Shown: in pieces, positions 25,751 through 33,513 of the stretch | Layout: each line of letters opens with the position of its first letter | Position numbering within the stretch: position 1 is the stretch's first letter | Assembly (NCBI RefSeq): GCF_029892285.1 | Contig: NZ_JARXVM010000002.1 | Span: 1-64,000 of the forward strand | Direction of reading: 5' to 3' | From: Rhizobium sp. SG_E_25_P2 | Lineage (GTDB): Bacteria; Pseudomonadota; Alphaproteobacteria; Rhizobiales; Rhizobiaceae | DNA: 64,000 bases | Notes under the pieces: model-generated | Seen by the model: only the letters and a program-made list of their open reading frames with translations | Database searches by the model: none | Told to the model about the DNA's origin: nothing | Program-made: the position numbers and the translations under genes

Positions 25751-26389
25751 ATGATCGACAGCATACGCCGCGACGAGCCGTTCAGGAAAGGCCAGACCGC
25801 GCTGCTTCTGGTGGATATGCAACGCATCTGGCTGGAGCCTGGGCTGGATCCGCATCACCCCGAACGCGGCCCGGACCATCACTTCTATAAAAGCGTGCGC
25901 GATCTGGCGATCCCCAATTGCGAGCGCCTGCTCGAAGCCGCCCGCGCGCATGGCGTCGAGCCCTTGCACACGATCATCCAGTCGCTGACCCGCGATGGCC
26001 GCGACCGCTCGCTTGATCACAAGCTGACGCCAATCCATGTCTCGCCGGACCTGCCCGAAGGCCTGCCTCCTGGAAATCTCGCGCCGCAGGGCGACGAGAT
26101 CCTGATCCCCAAGACGTCGTCGGGCGTGTTCAACTCCACCAATATCGATTATCTGCTGCGCAATCTCGGCATCCGCTATCTGATCGTCGCCGGCGTTCTC
26201 ACCGATCAATGCGTCGACATGACCGTGCGCGACGCCGCCGATCGCGGCTTCCTCGTCACCTGCGTCACCGACGCCTGCGCCACCATCACGCCGGAGCGGC
26301 AGGCCAATGCGCTCGCCGCCTTCGGCGGCTATTGCCATCTCGCCGACACGGAAACCGTGGTCGCCAAGATCAAGGCGATGGAGGGCTGA
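25751..26389 (+). CDS. Isochorismatase-family amidohydrolase
   Basis: A 212-residue cysteine hydrolase. The catalytic triad is visible as Asp in ALLLVDMQ, Lys in ILIPKTSSGVF, and Cys in VAGVLTDQCVDMTVRDAA. This pattern is that of ureidoacrylate-hydrolase or nicotinamidase-like amidases rather than true isochorismatases. The ATG lies one base after the RpiR stop, and the next gene starts 2 bp after its own stop. With a ligase and an N-formylglutamate-amidohydrolase-like partner it probably belongs to a pathway that degrades an amide or a nitrogen compound. Confidence 0.87.
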   Translation: MIDSIRRDEPFRKGQTALLLVDMQRIWLEPGLDPHHPERGPDHHFYKSVRDLAIPNCERLLEAARAHGVEPLHTIIQSLTRDGRDRSLDHKLTPIHVSPDLPEGLPPGNLAPQGDEILIPKTSSGVFNSTNIDYLLRNLGIRYLIVAGVLTDQCVDMTVRDAADRGFLVTCVTDACATITPERQANALAAFGGYCHLADTETVVAKIKAMEG

Positions 26390-26391
26390 AC

Positions 26392-27714
26392 ATGAGCGCC
26401 AAACTTCCGTCTCTCGCCGTCATCGCCACCACCGATATTTCGGGCGTCACCAGGGGGCGGCCGGTGCGGCTCGATCGGCTCGACGATTACGCCGCTGCAG
26501 GCGTCGGCTGGGTGCCGGCCAATATTTCGCTCACTGCGTTCAACGCCATCGCCGATCCCAATCCCTGGGGCTCCCAGGGCGATCTGCGGCTGCTGCCCGA
26601 TCTCGGCGCGGTGTTCACCACATCGGGGACGGGGGCTGCGACGCCGTTCACGCTCGCAGCAGGCGACATTGTCGAACTTGATGGCGCGCCCTGGCGCTGC
26701 TGCTCGCGCACCATCCTGAAACAGGCCATCGCCGATCTCGAAGCCGAGACGGGGCTCAGGCTGCTCGCCACATTCGAACTCGAATTCCAGATTTTCGGCG
26801 CTGATCTGCCTGAGGCGCACGCCTTCTCAGTAGGGGCTCTCCGGCGCGCCGATCCCTTCGCCTCCGAAGTGCTGGCGGCGCTGGAAGAGGCGGGCGTGGA
26901 GCCGGAAATGTTTCTCGCCGAATATGGCGACGACCAGTTCGAAATCACGCTTGCGCCCGCCGATGCGCTGGCGGCTGCCGACCGGGCGGTGGCGGTGCGC
27001 GAGATCATCCGCGAAATTGCCCGCAACAAGGGCTGGCAAGCCAGTTTTTCGCCCAAGACCAGTCTCAATGGGGTGGGCAATGGCGTGCATATCCATTTTT
27101 CGCTGCGCGACGGGCAGGACCAGCCGGCGGGCTATGATCCTGCGCAGCCGGGATGCCTTTCGGCGACGGCGGGCTCGTTCTGCGCCGGCATTCTTGAGCA
27201 TCTGCCGGCCCTGACGGCGCTGACGGCGCCCAGCATTCCCTCTTACTACCGGCTGCAGCCGCATTACTGGAGCGCGGCCTGGACCTGGCTGGGCGAGCGC
27301 GACCGCGAGGCGTCGCTGCGCATCTGCCCGATCGCCGGCCTTAGTGGCAAGGACCCGGCCCGCCAGCACAATATCGAATATCGCGCCGCCGATTCGACCG
27401 CCAATCCGTACTTGTCGCTTGCCGGCCTGATCCGCGCCGGGCTCGAAGGTCTCAGGCATGGCCTGCCGGCGCCGCCGATCTTTTCCGGCGATCCGGCTCT
27501 TCTGAGCGAGGTGGAGCGGACCGAACTCGGCCTCAGGCGCCTGCCGGAGACGCTGGAGGCGGCGCTCGCCGCTTTCGAGGCGGATGACCGGGTCTGCGGC
27601 TGGTTCCATGCGGATTTCGTCGAGACCTATCTCGGCGTGCGCCGGCAGGAGATGAAGATGCTGGCCGGCAGCGATGCCGAGGCCATCTGCGCCCGCTACA
27701 GGACATTGTTCTGA
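26392..27714 (+). CDS. Glutamine-synthetase-family ligase
   Basis: A 440-residue protein with glutamine synthetase-type architecture. Residues 90-440 show TFELEFQIFG, then SFSPKTSLNGVGNGVHIHFS in the ATP/metal barrel, then HNIEYRAADSTANPYLSLAG, which is typical of the glutamylpolyamine-synthetase-like (PuuA/GlnA3) branch. The N-terminal beta-grasp part is shortened and unusual (TTDISGVTRGRPVRLDRLDD). Gamma-glutamylation of an amine is the likely chemistry; the substrate is unknown. It is coupled to the next gene by a TGATG overlap. Confidence 0.85.
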   Translation: MSAKLPSLAVIATTDISGVTRGRPVRLDRLDDYAAAGVGWVPANISLTAFNAIADPNPWGSQGDLRLLPDLGAVFTTSGTGAATPFTLAAGDIVELDGAPWRCCSRTILKQAIADLEAETGLRLLATFELEFQIFGADLPEAHAFSVGALRRADPFASEVLAALEEAGVEPEMFLAEYGDDQFEITLAPADALAAADRAVAVREIIREIARNKGWQASFSPKTSLNGVGNGVHIHFSLRDGQDQPAGYDPAQPGCLSATAGSFCAGILEHLPALTALTAPSIPSYYRLQPHYWSAAWTWLGERDREASLRICPIAGLSGKDPARQHNIEYRAADSTANPYLSLAGLIRAGLEGLRHGLPAPPIFSGDPALLSEVERTELGLRRLPETLEAALAAFEADDRVCGWFHADFVETYLGVRRQEMKMLAGSDAEAICARYRTLF

Positions 27715-28451
27715 TGCCGGCCGAGACGACGTCCGTTTGGCCGGCGGCGGTGGAGATGCTCAATGCAGGTGGGCGCTCGCCCTTCGTGCTGACCTGCGAG
27801 CACGCCTCGCGGCATATTCCTACAGACTATCAGGGCCTCGGTCTGCCCGAGGCCGAGATTTCACGCCATATCGGCTGGGATATCGGGGCGGCGGCGGTGA
27901 CGCGGCGGCTGAGCGCGCTGCTCGACGCGCCGGCCTTTCTGAGCAACTATTCGCGGCTGCTGATCGACCTCAACCGGCCGCTCGGCGCCGAAAGCAGCAT
28001 TCCCATCCTATCGGAAATCACCGTCATTCCGGGCAACCAAGATCTCGACGCGGCGGAGCGGGCGCTCAGGGCGGACCGCATGTTCCACCCCTTCCATACC
28101 GCCGTGACAGCCCATCTCGACGAAAGGGCCCGGTGCGGGCGGCCCGCCTTGATCCTCGCCATCCATTCCTTCACGCCGGTGTTCAAGGGCGTCGAAAGGC
28201 CTTGGCATGCCGGCGTGCTGTTTTCGCATTCGCGCGACTGGGGCGCGGCGATGGTGGAGCGGCTGGGCGAGGACGGCCTGAACATCGCCGCCAACCAACC
28301 CTATGTGATCGACCGGACCGAGGACTACACCATTCCCATCCACGGCCAAGACCGCGGCCTGCCCGCGCTGCTGATCGAGATCCGCCAGGATTTGATCGGG
28401 GAGGCGGCCGGCGCCGAGGAATGGGCTGAGAGGTTGGCGAGGGCGGTGTGA
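27714..28451 (+). CDS. N-formylglutamate-amidohydrolase-family protein
   Basis: A 245-residue zinc hydrolase. Family marks are FVLTCEHASRHIPTDYQGLG with the CEH metal site, GWDIGAAAVT, SNYSRLLIDLNRP, LAIHSFTP and PALLIEIRQDLI. N-formylglutamate amidohydrolases finish histidine degradation by releasing formate and glutamate, but there are no hut genes here. A related amidase or deformylase step after the ligase seems possible. It is the last gene of the RpiR operon. Confidence 0.87.
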   Translation: MPAETTSVWPAAVEMLNAGGRSPFVLTCEHASRHIPTDYQGLGLPEAEISRHIGWDIGAAAVTRRLSALLDAPAFLSNYSRLLIDLNRPLGAESSIPILSEITVIPGNQDLDAAERALRADRMFHPFHTAVTAHLDERARCGRPALILAIHSFTPVFKGVERPWHAGVLFSHSRDWGAAMVERLGEDGLNIAANQPYVIDRTEDYTIPIHGQDRGLPALLIEIRQDLIGEAAGAEEWAERLARAV

Positions 28452-28559
28452 GGGGTGGGCGCCACCCCGCTGGAATCTAAATCAAATCCCGCCTTGCCGG
28501 TTTTGCGGTCTTGCGTCTATAACGCACCAATAGGGGCGTTAAAGTGGAGAAGTATAGGT

Positions 28560-31500
28560 ATGGCTGGCGCACGGAAGCTATTTTTCTATCCTGATTATAC
28601 AGGAACAAATCCATACCAGTCTTCCCTTTATTCAAATTTTGCGGCTTTTGAGGTCTCCAGCGGCGACATAGATAATGCCATACAGTGTGTTTTAAGCGAT
28701 GACAGCGTCATATTTCACTTGCATTGGCCGGAGCCGATATTTTCAGGCGCAAAATCTAAAGACGCAATGTACCGCGCCGGCGAGATATTTCTAGAAAAAG
28801 TTACCAATCTTCGTAGTTACGGCGGGAAGTTTGCGTTCACGGTTCATAATGTCCTTCCCCATGATAGTGAAAAAAGAGATATATGGGCTTGGTTTTATGA
28901 ATCCATAATGAAACTAAGCGACTTTGTTCATCTTCATAGCGCCAGCGCGATAGAAGAAATGGAGAAAGAATACAAAGTTCCTGTCGACAAGTGCCATATT
29001 TTTCCACATGGAAACTACGTCGGCTCTTATCCGATGCGCCAGGCCACCGACGAAGCAAGGCAGCAACTTCTTCTCCCGGAAGAAAATACGGTATTCGGAT
29101 TCGTTGGGCAGTTGCGGGCCTATAAGGGACTTGAGAAACTCGTTTCCAGTTTCGAAAAAATAAGAATAAAACATGAAAATGTTGATTTGTTGATTGCGGG
29201 AAAGGCTGTTCATCCTACGCCATCTGGTTATTGGGAGAGGTTGTCGATATTCAAAAAATCGATCACTGTACATGAAGGGTTTGTACCGGACGAATCGCTC
29301 CAAACTTATTACTCGGCTTCTGATGTTGTTGTCCTGCCATATGAAAATATATTGACATCTGGCTCTGTTATGCTGGCGTCCACTTTCGGAAAACCAGTTA
29401 TTGCTCCATCGCTTTCAACCCTTGCAGAGGTTCATGAGGCGGGATTCACGATTTCCTACGACCCAGCGGATCCGGATGGTCTTACGTTGGCGCTTGAGAA
29501 GTTCCTGTCGACCTCACAGGTGGTTCGAGACGAGATGCGCCAAGCAGCCTTGGATTTTGCCGGGCGCTTTGGATGGGCTGATATAAGCGACGCCCTGGAA
29601 ACAGCTTTGCTGACGCTGGAGAAGTCAGGCGACCTGCTGGAACTAGATTCGGGTAAAAAGCTGGAATTGTACGGCGACCTGGCCTCTGGGACAGAAGGGC
29701 AAATTGCCATAGCCCTCGTTAGTTACTATAGTCTTGATGATGTCGAAGCATTGTTGGAAACAATTCCACATCATATCGATTCAAGGGATGTTCATATATA
29801 TATATTGTGTAATGGATTTTCTGAGCGCGAGATAAATTTTTACCGCGATATGGACAGGAAGGTCGTTGTTCTTGTTCCGGGTGAAAATCTTGGTTATGCG
29901 GCGGGGAACAATGCAATATTGGAACTGGCCCTCAAGAAACGATACGCCTACATATCCATTTTGAACCCTGATATGAACCTGCGAAAGGGCTGCTTGGAGC
30001 GACTGTACAGCGCGGCGCAGCAGTATCCGAATGATATCCTCTCGCCCGCGGTTTTGACGGCAGAGGGAAAGATATCCTTCGCGGGCGGTTGGATCATGAA
30101 AGATCGGACCATCAAGCAAAAGCACCATCTCGACGGTCAAAGCATCGCGAAACTTCCCACGCGCGACTACAAGGTTGATGTCCTCAACGGCTGCGCGCTT
30201 TTTGCGTCTGCGGGCGCCTTCCAGAAGGCGGGCTACATACCAGAGGACTATTTCCTCTACTATGAAGAGACTGACTGGTTCCTGGGTATGGAGCGGAATG
30301 GGGTTGGACGACGGGTGATACCGGACGCTGTCGCAACACATCACAAGGCGTCGCATGGCCGTTTGGCTCCCACCTTGTATTACCTATACTATTTTGTCCG
30401 GAACAGTTTTGTCTTCAATAAACGGGTGTTGGGGTCGAGCGACTATGTTTATGACGACATCATCCGCAAATTCAAGGAGGGGTGGTCTGAGCGCATCAAA
30501 AAAAACGCGCCGTCGTTTACTCCCATTTTTCAGCGCGCGCTGACGGCTGCCGAGGAAGATGGTGAAAATCATCACCTTGGGCCGGTGAGTGTCGGAGACC
30601 GCCTAGACGCCGTTGAGCTTGAAAGCCTTAAAAACTATAGCATCGAAGGCTATGTCGAAACGGTCGGAGAGACTATTTCCGGATGGGTGTCTTTTCGTAC
30701 CGGTGACAGTGACGGCAGCGAATGGCAGGGCGGAGCCGACATTTGGCTCATTATCGATGACGTTCCTGTCGAGCGGGCGACAGCCGAATTGGAGCGCCCG
30801 GATGTCGCATCGGCGGGATATGCTACGGGCTGCGGTTTCGTTGTCCAGATCCCTTTCAATCTGCTTGACGGGGCTGTGCATAAGATTGAGATCCGTAACG
30901 GGCTTGACGGTCAACGACTGATGTTTCTCGAGGGAGATTGCCTGGAATTGAAGCATCGACTTACGCGCCCGGCGTCGGCAAGTTCGCTGTTGCCGATTCA
31001 GGCCCGCGTGGACGCGATCGAAAATGGAGTGGTCACAGGCTGGGTCTACGACCCATCGGCTGTAAACCGGGCGGTGCATTTCGAGTTGTCGGTGAACGAT
31101 CATCACGTGTCCGGGTTAACGACCGGATTGTATCGAGAAGACTTGGAAAAAGCTGGCATGGGCAATGGCCGGCATGGATTCAGGCTCGCTTTACCCTATG
31201 ACCATATAGCTCCGGAGACGGTAAACGTCAGGCTATATTTGGAAGGCGAAACGACGCATTTTTATGAACGGAAGCTTTCGCCGAGGATCCGTGGAGCGAA
31301 TATTTCAGCCGCGATGACGCCTGAAGAATTCCTGGTGTGGGCGTTCACAAATTTTGAAACACCATTGGGCTTTTATCAGAATAACCATGCGCTTCAGCGT
31401 TATTTTGAGTTCAATAAACTTCATTACAGCCTTCTCGGGCGCAATAGTTCGCAGGATGACCTCATATCGGTTATTATGCCCGTCTACAATCGGAGTGGCG

Positions 31501-32156
31501 TTGTTGCTGACGCCATTCAATCCGTCCGCGAGCAAGTTTATGAAAACTGGGAACTGCTGATCGTCGATGATGGCAGTACGGATGATACCTGCAGCCATCT
31601 GGAGTTGTTGCTAACCGAATTGGCCGATCCACGAATTAAACTCCTGAAACTCGATAGGAATCAGGGTGTCTCAGCCGCCAGAAATGTCGGTTTGAGCGCG
31701 TGTAAGGGAAGTATCATTTCCTACCTGGATTCCGACAACCAATGGTATCCGGAATATCTTTCGATCGTCGTCGGCGCCTTTGAACGATCATCTGGCTTTT
31801 CCAGCTGCTATATGGGGCAGGAAATATGGGAGTATCTTCCTGCAATCAATGGTTCGGAACTACGGAGCATTCGGGCGTGCCCGTTCAACAGATCCAAGCT
31901 AGAGCAGAGGAATTATATCGACCTCAATGTCTTTGCCCATCGTCGGTCGGTCTATGAGAAAGTCGGCGGTTTCCGCGAGGATATGCGGCGTCTCGTGGAT
32001 TGGGAATTCATACTTCGCGCGACAGAGCGTGAACCGTCGCTGTTTGTACCCGCTCTCATGAATAAGTATTTTGTCGGATTGGTCGACAATCAGATCACAA
32101 AAGTCGAAGTCTACGACGCTAACCTGCAAAAAATCCGGGCTTTGAGGCGCTACTGA
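28560..32156 (+). CDS. Giant three-module glycosyltransferase (GT4-like + GT2-like + GT2)
   Basis: A 1198-residue cytoplasmic protein. Residues 1-375 resemble a GT-B/GT4 glycosyltransferase (FGFVGQLRAYKGLEKLVSSF, ASDVVVLPYENILTSGSVM). Residues 380-640 are a GT2-like rhamnosyltransferase module (ENLGYAAGNNAILELALKK, ILNPDMNLRKGCLERL). Residues 694-930 hold two beta-sandwich-like repeats (ISGWVSFRTGD, VVTGWVYDPS). Residues 966-1198 are a second GT2 domain (ISVIMPVYNR, LLIVDDGSTDDT, ISYLDSDNQWYP). Three transferases plus repeats on one chain suggest stepwise assembly of a surface glycan. The start at 28560 has GGAGAAG upstream. The gene is visibly AT-richer than the flanking operons. Confidence 0.85.
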   Translation: MAGARKLFFYPDYTGTNPYQSSLYSNFAAFEVSSGDIDNAIQCVLSDDSVIFHLHWPEPIFSGAKSKDAMYRAGEIFLEKVTNLRSYGGKFAFTVHNVLPHDSEKRDIWAWFYESIMKLSDFVHLHSASAIEEMEKEYKVPVDKCHIFPHGNYVGSYPMRQATDEARQQLLLPEENTVFGFVGQLRAYKGLEKLVSSFEKIRIKHENVDLLIAGKAVHPTPSGYWERLSIFKKSITVHEGFVPDESLQTYYSASDVVVLPYENILTSGSVMLASTFGKPVIAPSLSTLAEVHEAGFTISYDPADPDGLTLALEKFLSTSQVVRDEMRQAALDFAGRFGWADISDALETALLTLEKSGDLLELDSGKKLELYGDLASGTEGQIAIALVSYYSLDDVEALLETIPHHIDSRDVHIYILCNGFSEREINFYRDMDRKVVVLVPGENLGYAAGNNAILELALKKRYAYISILNPDMNLRKGCLERLYSAAQQYPNDILSPAVLTAEGKISFAGGWIMKDRTIKQKHHLDGQSIAKLPTRDYKVDVLNGCALFASAGAFQKAGYIPEDYFLYYEETDWFLGMERNGVGRRVIPDAVATHHKASHGRLAPTLYYLYYFVRNSFVFNKRVLGSSDYVYDDIIRKFKEGWSERIKKNAPSFTPIFQRALTAAEEDGENHHLGPVSVGDRLDAVELESLKNYSIEGYVETVGETISGWVSFRTGDSDGSEWQGGADIWLIIDDVPVERATAELERPDVASAGYATGCGFVVQIPFNLLDGAVHKIEIRNGLDGQRLMFLEGDCLELKHRLTRPASASSLLPIQARVDAIENGVVTGWVYDPSAVNRAVHFELSVNDHHVSGLTTGLYREDLEKAGMGNGRHGFRLALPYDHIAPETVNVRLYLEGETTHFYERKLSPRIRGANISAAMTPEEFLVWAFTNFETPLGFYQNNHALQRYFEFNKLHYSLLGRNSSQDDLISVIMPVYNRSGVVADAIQSVREQVYENWELLIVDDGSTDDTCSHLELLLTELADPRIKLLKLDRNQGVSAARNVGLSACKGSIISYLDSDNQWYPEYLSIVVGAFERSSGFSSCYMGQEIWEYLPAINGSELRSIRACPFNRSKLEQRNYIDLNVFAHRRSVYEKVGGFREDMRRLVDWEFILRATEREPSLFVPALMNKYFVGLVDNQITKVEVYDANLQKIRALRRY

Positions 32157-32157
32157 T

Positions 32158-32772
32158 ATGAATATGTCACTTGTTGAAAATGGTATCGACATCGTCGTCA
32201 GAGCGAGCGAAGACGCCTTGGTCAAGGTCTGGTTGTCTTACAACAGTGAGTGGATCAATTCACTGGAGGCTCAAATATGGCGTTGTTCACCAGCGTCATC
32301 AGGCGGCTTGAGCGTGACGCCCTTTGGTGAGAGCTTCTGCGAAGAAGCTGGTCCGCAATCATCTGAAAGACCCCTTTTGTATGTATCCGCTGACTGGGTC
32401 CTGAGACATGATTGGCTGTCACATATCGCTGCGGCATATGCGTTGCGTCCTTTTATGTCGGCAACTGGAAGGTTGGTTATTCAAGCTGCTGGCGCGCGCG
32501 CGGACCTTGTCGATCAGACACCCCATCGAATTGCAGAAGATATCAAGGAATGGTTTTTCGCGCCGGAAATGCATGGTCTGGTTGCTCACAAACTGCCGGA
32601 TGACGTCCTTTGGGTCAGTCCCGATGCAAGGCCATTGTTTTTGGCCACGCTTACCTTCGAAGATGAATTCGAGGGGGCCGCATCGAGATTTTATGGCTCG
32701 CTTGCCAGCGACGTCACCCCCGGCATTCACGTCTATCTGCCGGACGCGATAGCCGTAAGAATTTCACAGTGA
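32158..32772 (+). CDS. Hypothetical protein in the glycan cluster
   Basis: A 204-residue protein without recognised family. There is no signal peptide or membrane segment. It contains SSERPLLYVSADWVLRHDWL and a C-terminal SRFYGSLASDVTPGIHVYLP segment, and is moderately rich in aromatic residues. It begins 1 bp after the giant glycosyltransferase stop and is certainly co-transcribed with it. A role in the same surface-glycan pathway follows from position only. Confidence 0.6.
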   Translation: MNMSLVENGIDIVVRASEDALVKVWLSYNSEWINSLEAQIWRCSPASSGGLSVTPFGESFCEEAGPQSSERPLLYVSADWVLRHDWLSHIAAAYALRPFMSATGRLVIQAAGARADLVDQTPHRIAEDIKEWFFAPEMHGLVAHKLPDDVLWVSPDARPLFLATLTFEDEFEGAASRFYGSLASDVTPGIHVYLPDAIAVRISQ

Positions 32773-32797
32773 TCAAACCGTTTGCTAATATTCAAAG

Positions 32798-33511
32798 ATG
32801 CCAACAGATTCGCGTCAGCGCTCTGTTGCAGGTGTCGTTTTATCGGTGTCGACAATGGAAAATACAGAGAACAGCGAAAAAAACTATGGTCGCAAAAGTT
32901 ATTCCCAACTTGGGGAAGACGTGTTCATTGAACAAAGGCTGAGGAAGAGGGTTGGCGGTCTCTATCTCGATATCGGCGCTTATCATCCTTTCAAATATTC
33001 GAACACTGAACTTCTCAGGACTGCATTGGGTTGGAAAGGTATAAATATTGACGCCTCTTTCCAAGCGATTGATGCTTTTAATTTGAATCGTGACGGCGAC
33101 ATTAATATTTGCGCAGCGGTCGGAGATAAAGTCAAAAACGGAATATATTATGAATTCGAAGATAGCGCGCTCAATACTACAAATGAGACTGTTGGAGAGA
33201 AACGTCGCCGTCGTCAAAAATTGATCGCCGCAAATCCAATACAATTAAATCCTGTGCCGAAAATATTAAACGACAATCAGTTAGAATGTCGCGACATAGA
33301 ATTACTTAATTTGGATATATCGGGCTCCGAGTTTGATGTCCTTGTTGGGATGGACTGGAGCAAGATGAGGCCTAAAATTATAGCTGTCTCCAACGAAAAC
33401 TTAAAACTTAAAAATGTAATTCAGAATAGAATTTATCTTTTTCTATCGGCCTTAGGGTACAATTTGGTGGGCCACCTTCTGATAACCTCTGTATTCGAGT
33501 GGGAGGCATGA
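32798..33511 (+). CDS. FkbM-family methyltransferase
   Basis: A 237-residue protein. The core YSQLGEDVFIEQRLRK, GLYLDIGAYHPFKYSNTELL and GWKGINIDASFQAID are characteristic of FkbM-type SAM methyltransferases, which often O-methylate sugars of capsules and O-antigens. The usual IDVEG(F/Y)E motif appears changed to LDISGSEFDVLVG, and the glutamate after VSNEN is shifted, so activity is not certain. The start could also be ATG 32855. The stop overlaps the ribosome-site region of the next gene. Confidence 0.75.
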   Translation: MPTDSRQRSVAGVVLSVSTMENTENSEKNYGRKSYSQLGEDVFIEQRLRKRVGGLYLDIGAYHPFKYSNTELLRTALGWKGINIDASFQAIDAFNLNRDGDINICAAVGDKVKNGIYYEFEDSALNTTNETVGEKRRRRQKLIAANPIQLNPVPKILNDNQLECRDIELLNLDISGSEFDVLVGMDWSKMRPKIIAVSNENLKLKNVIQNRIYLFLSALGYNLVGHLLITSVFEWEA

Positions 33512-33513
33512 TA

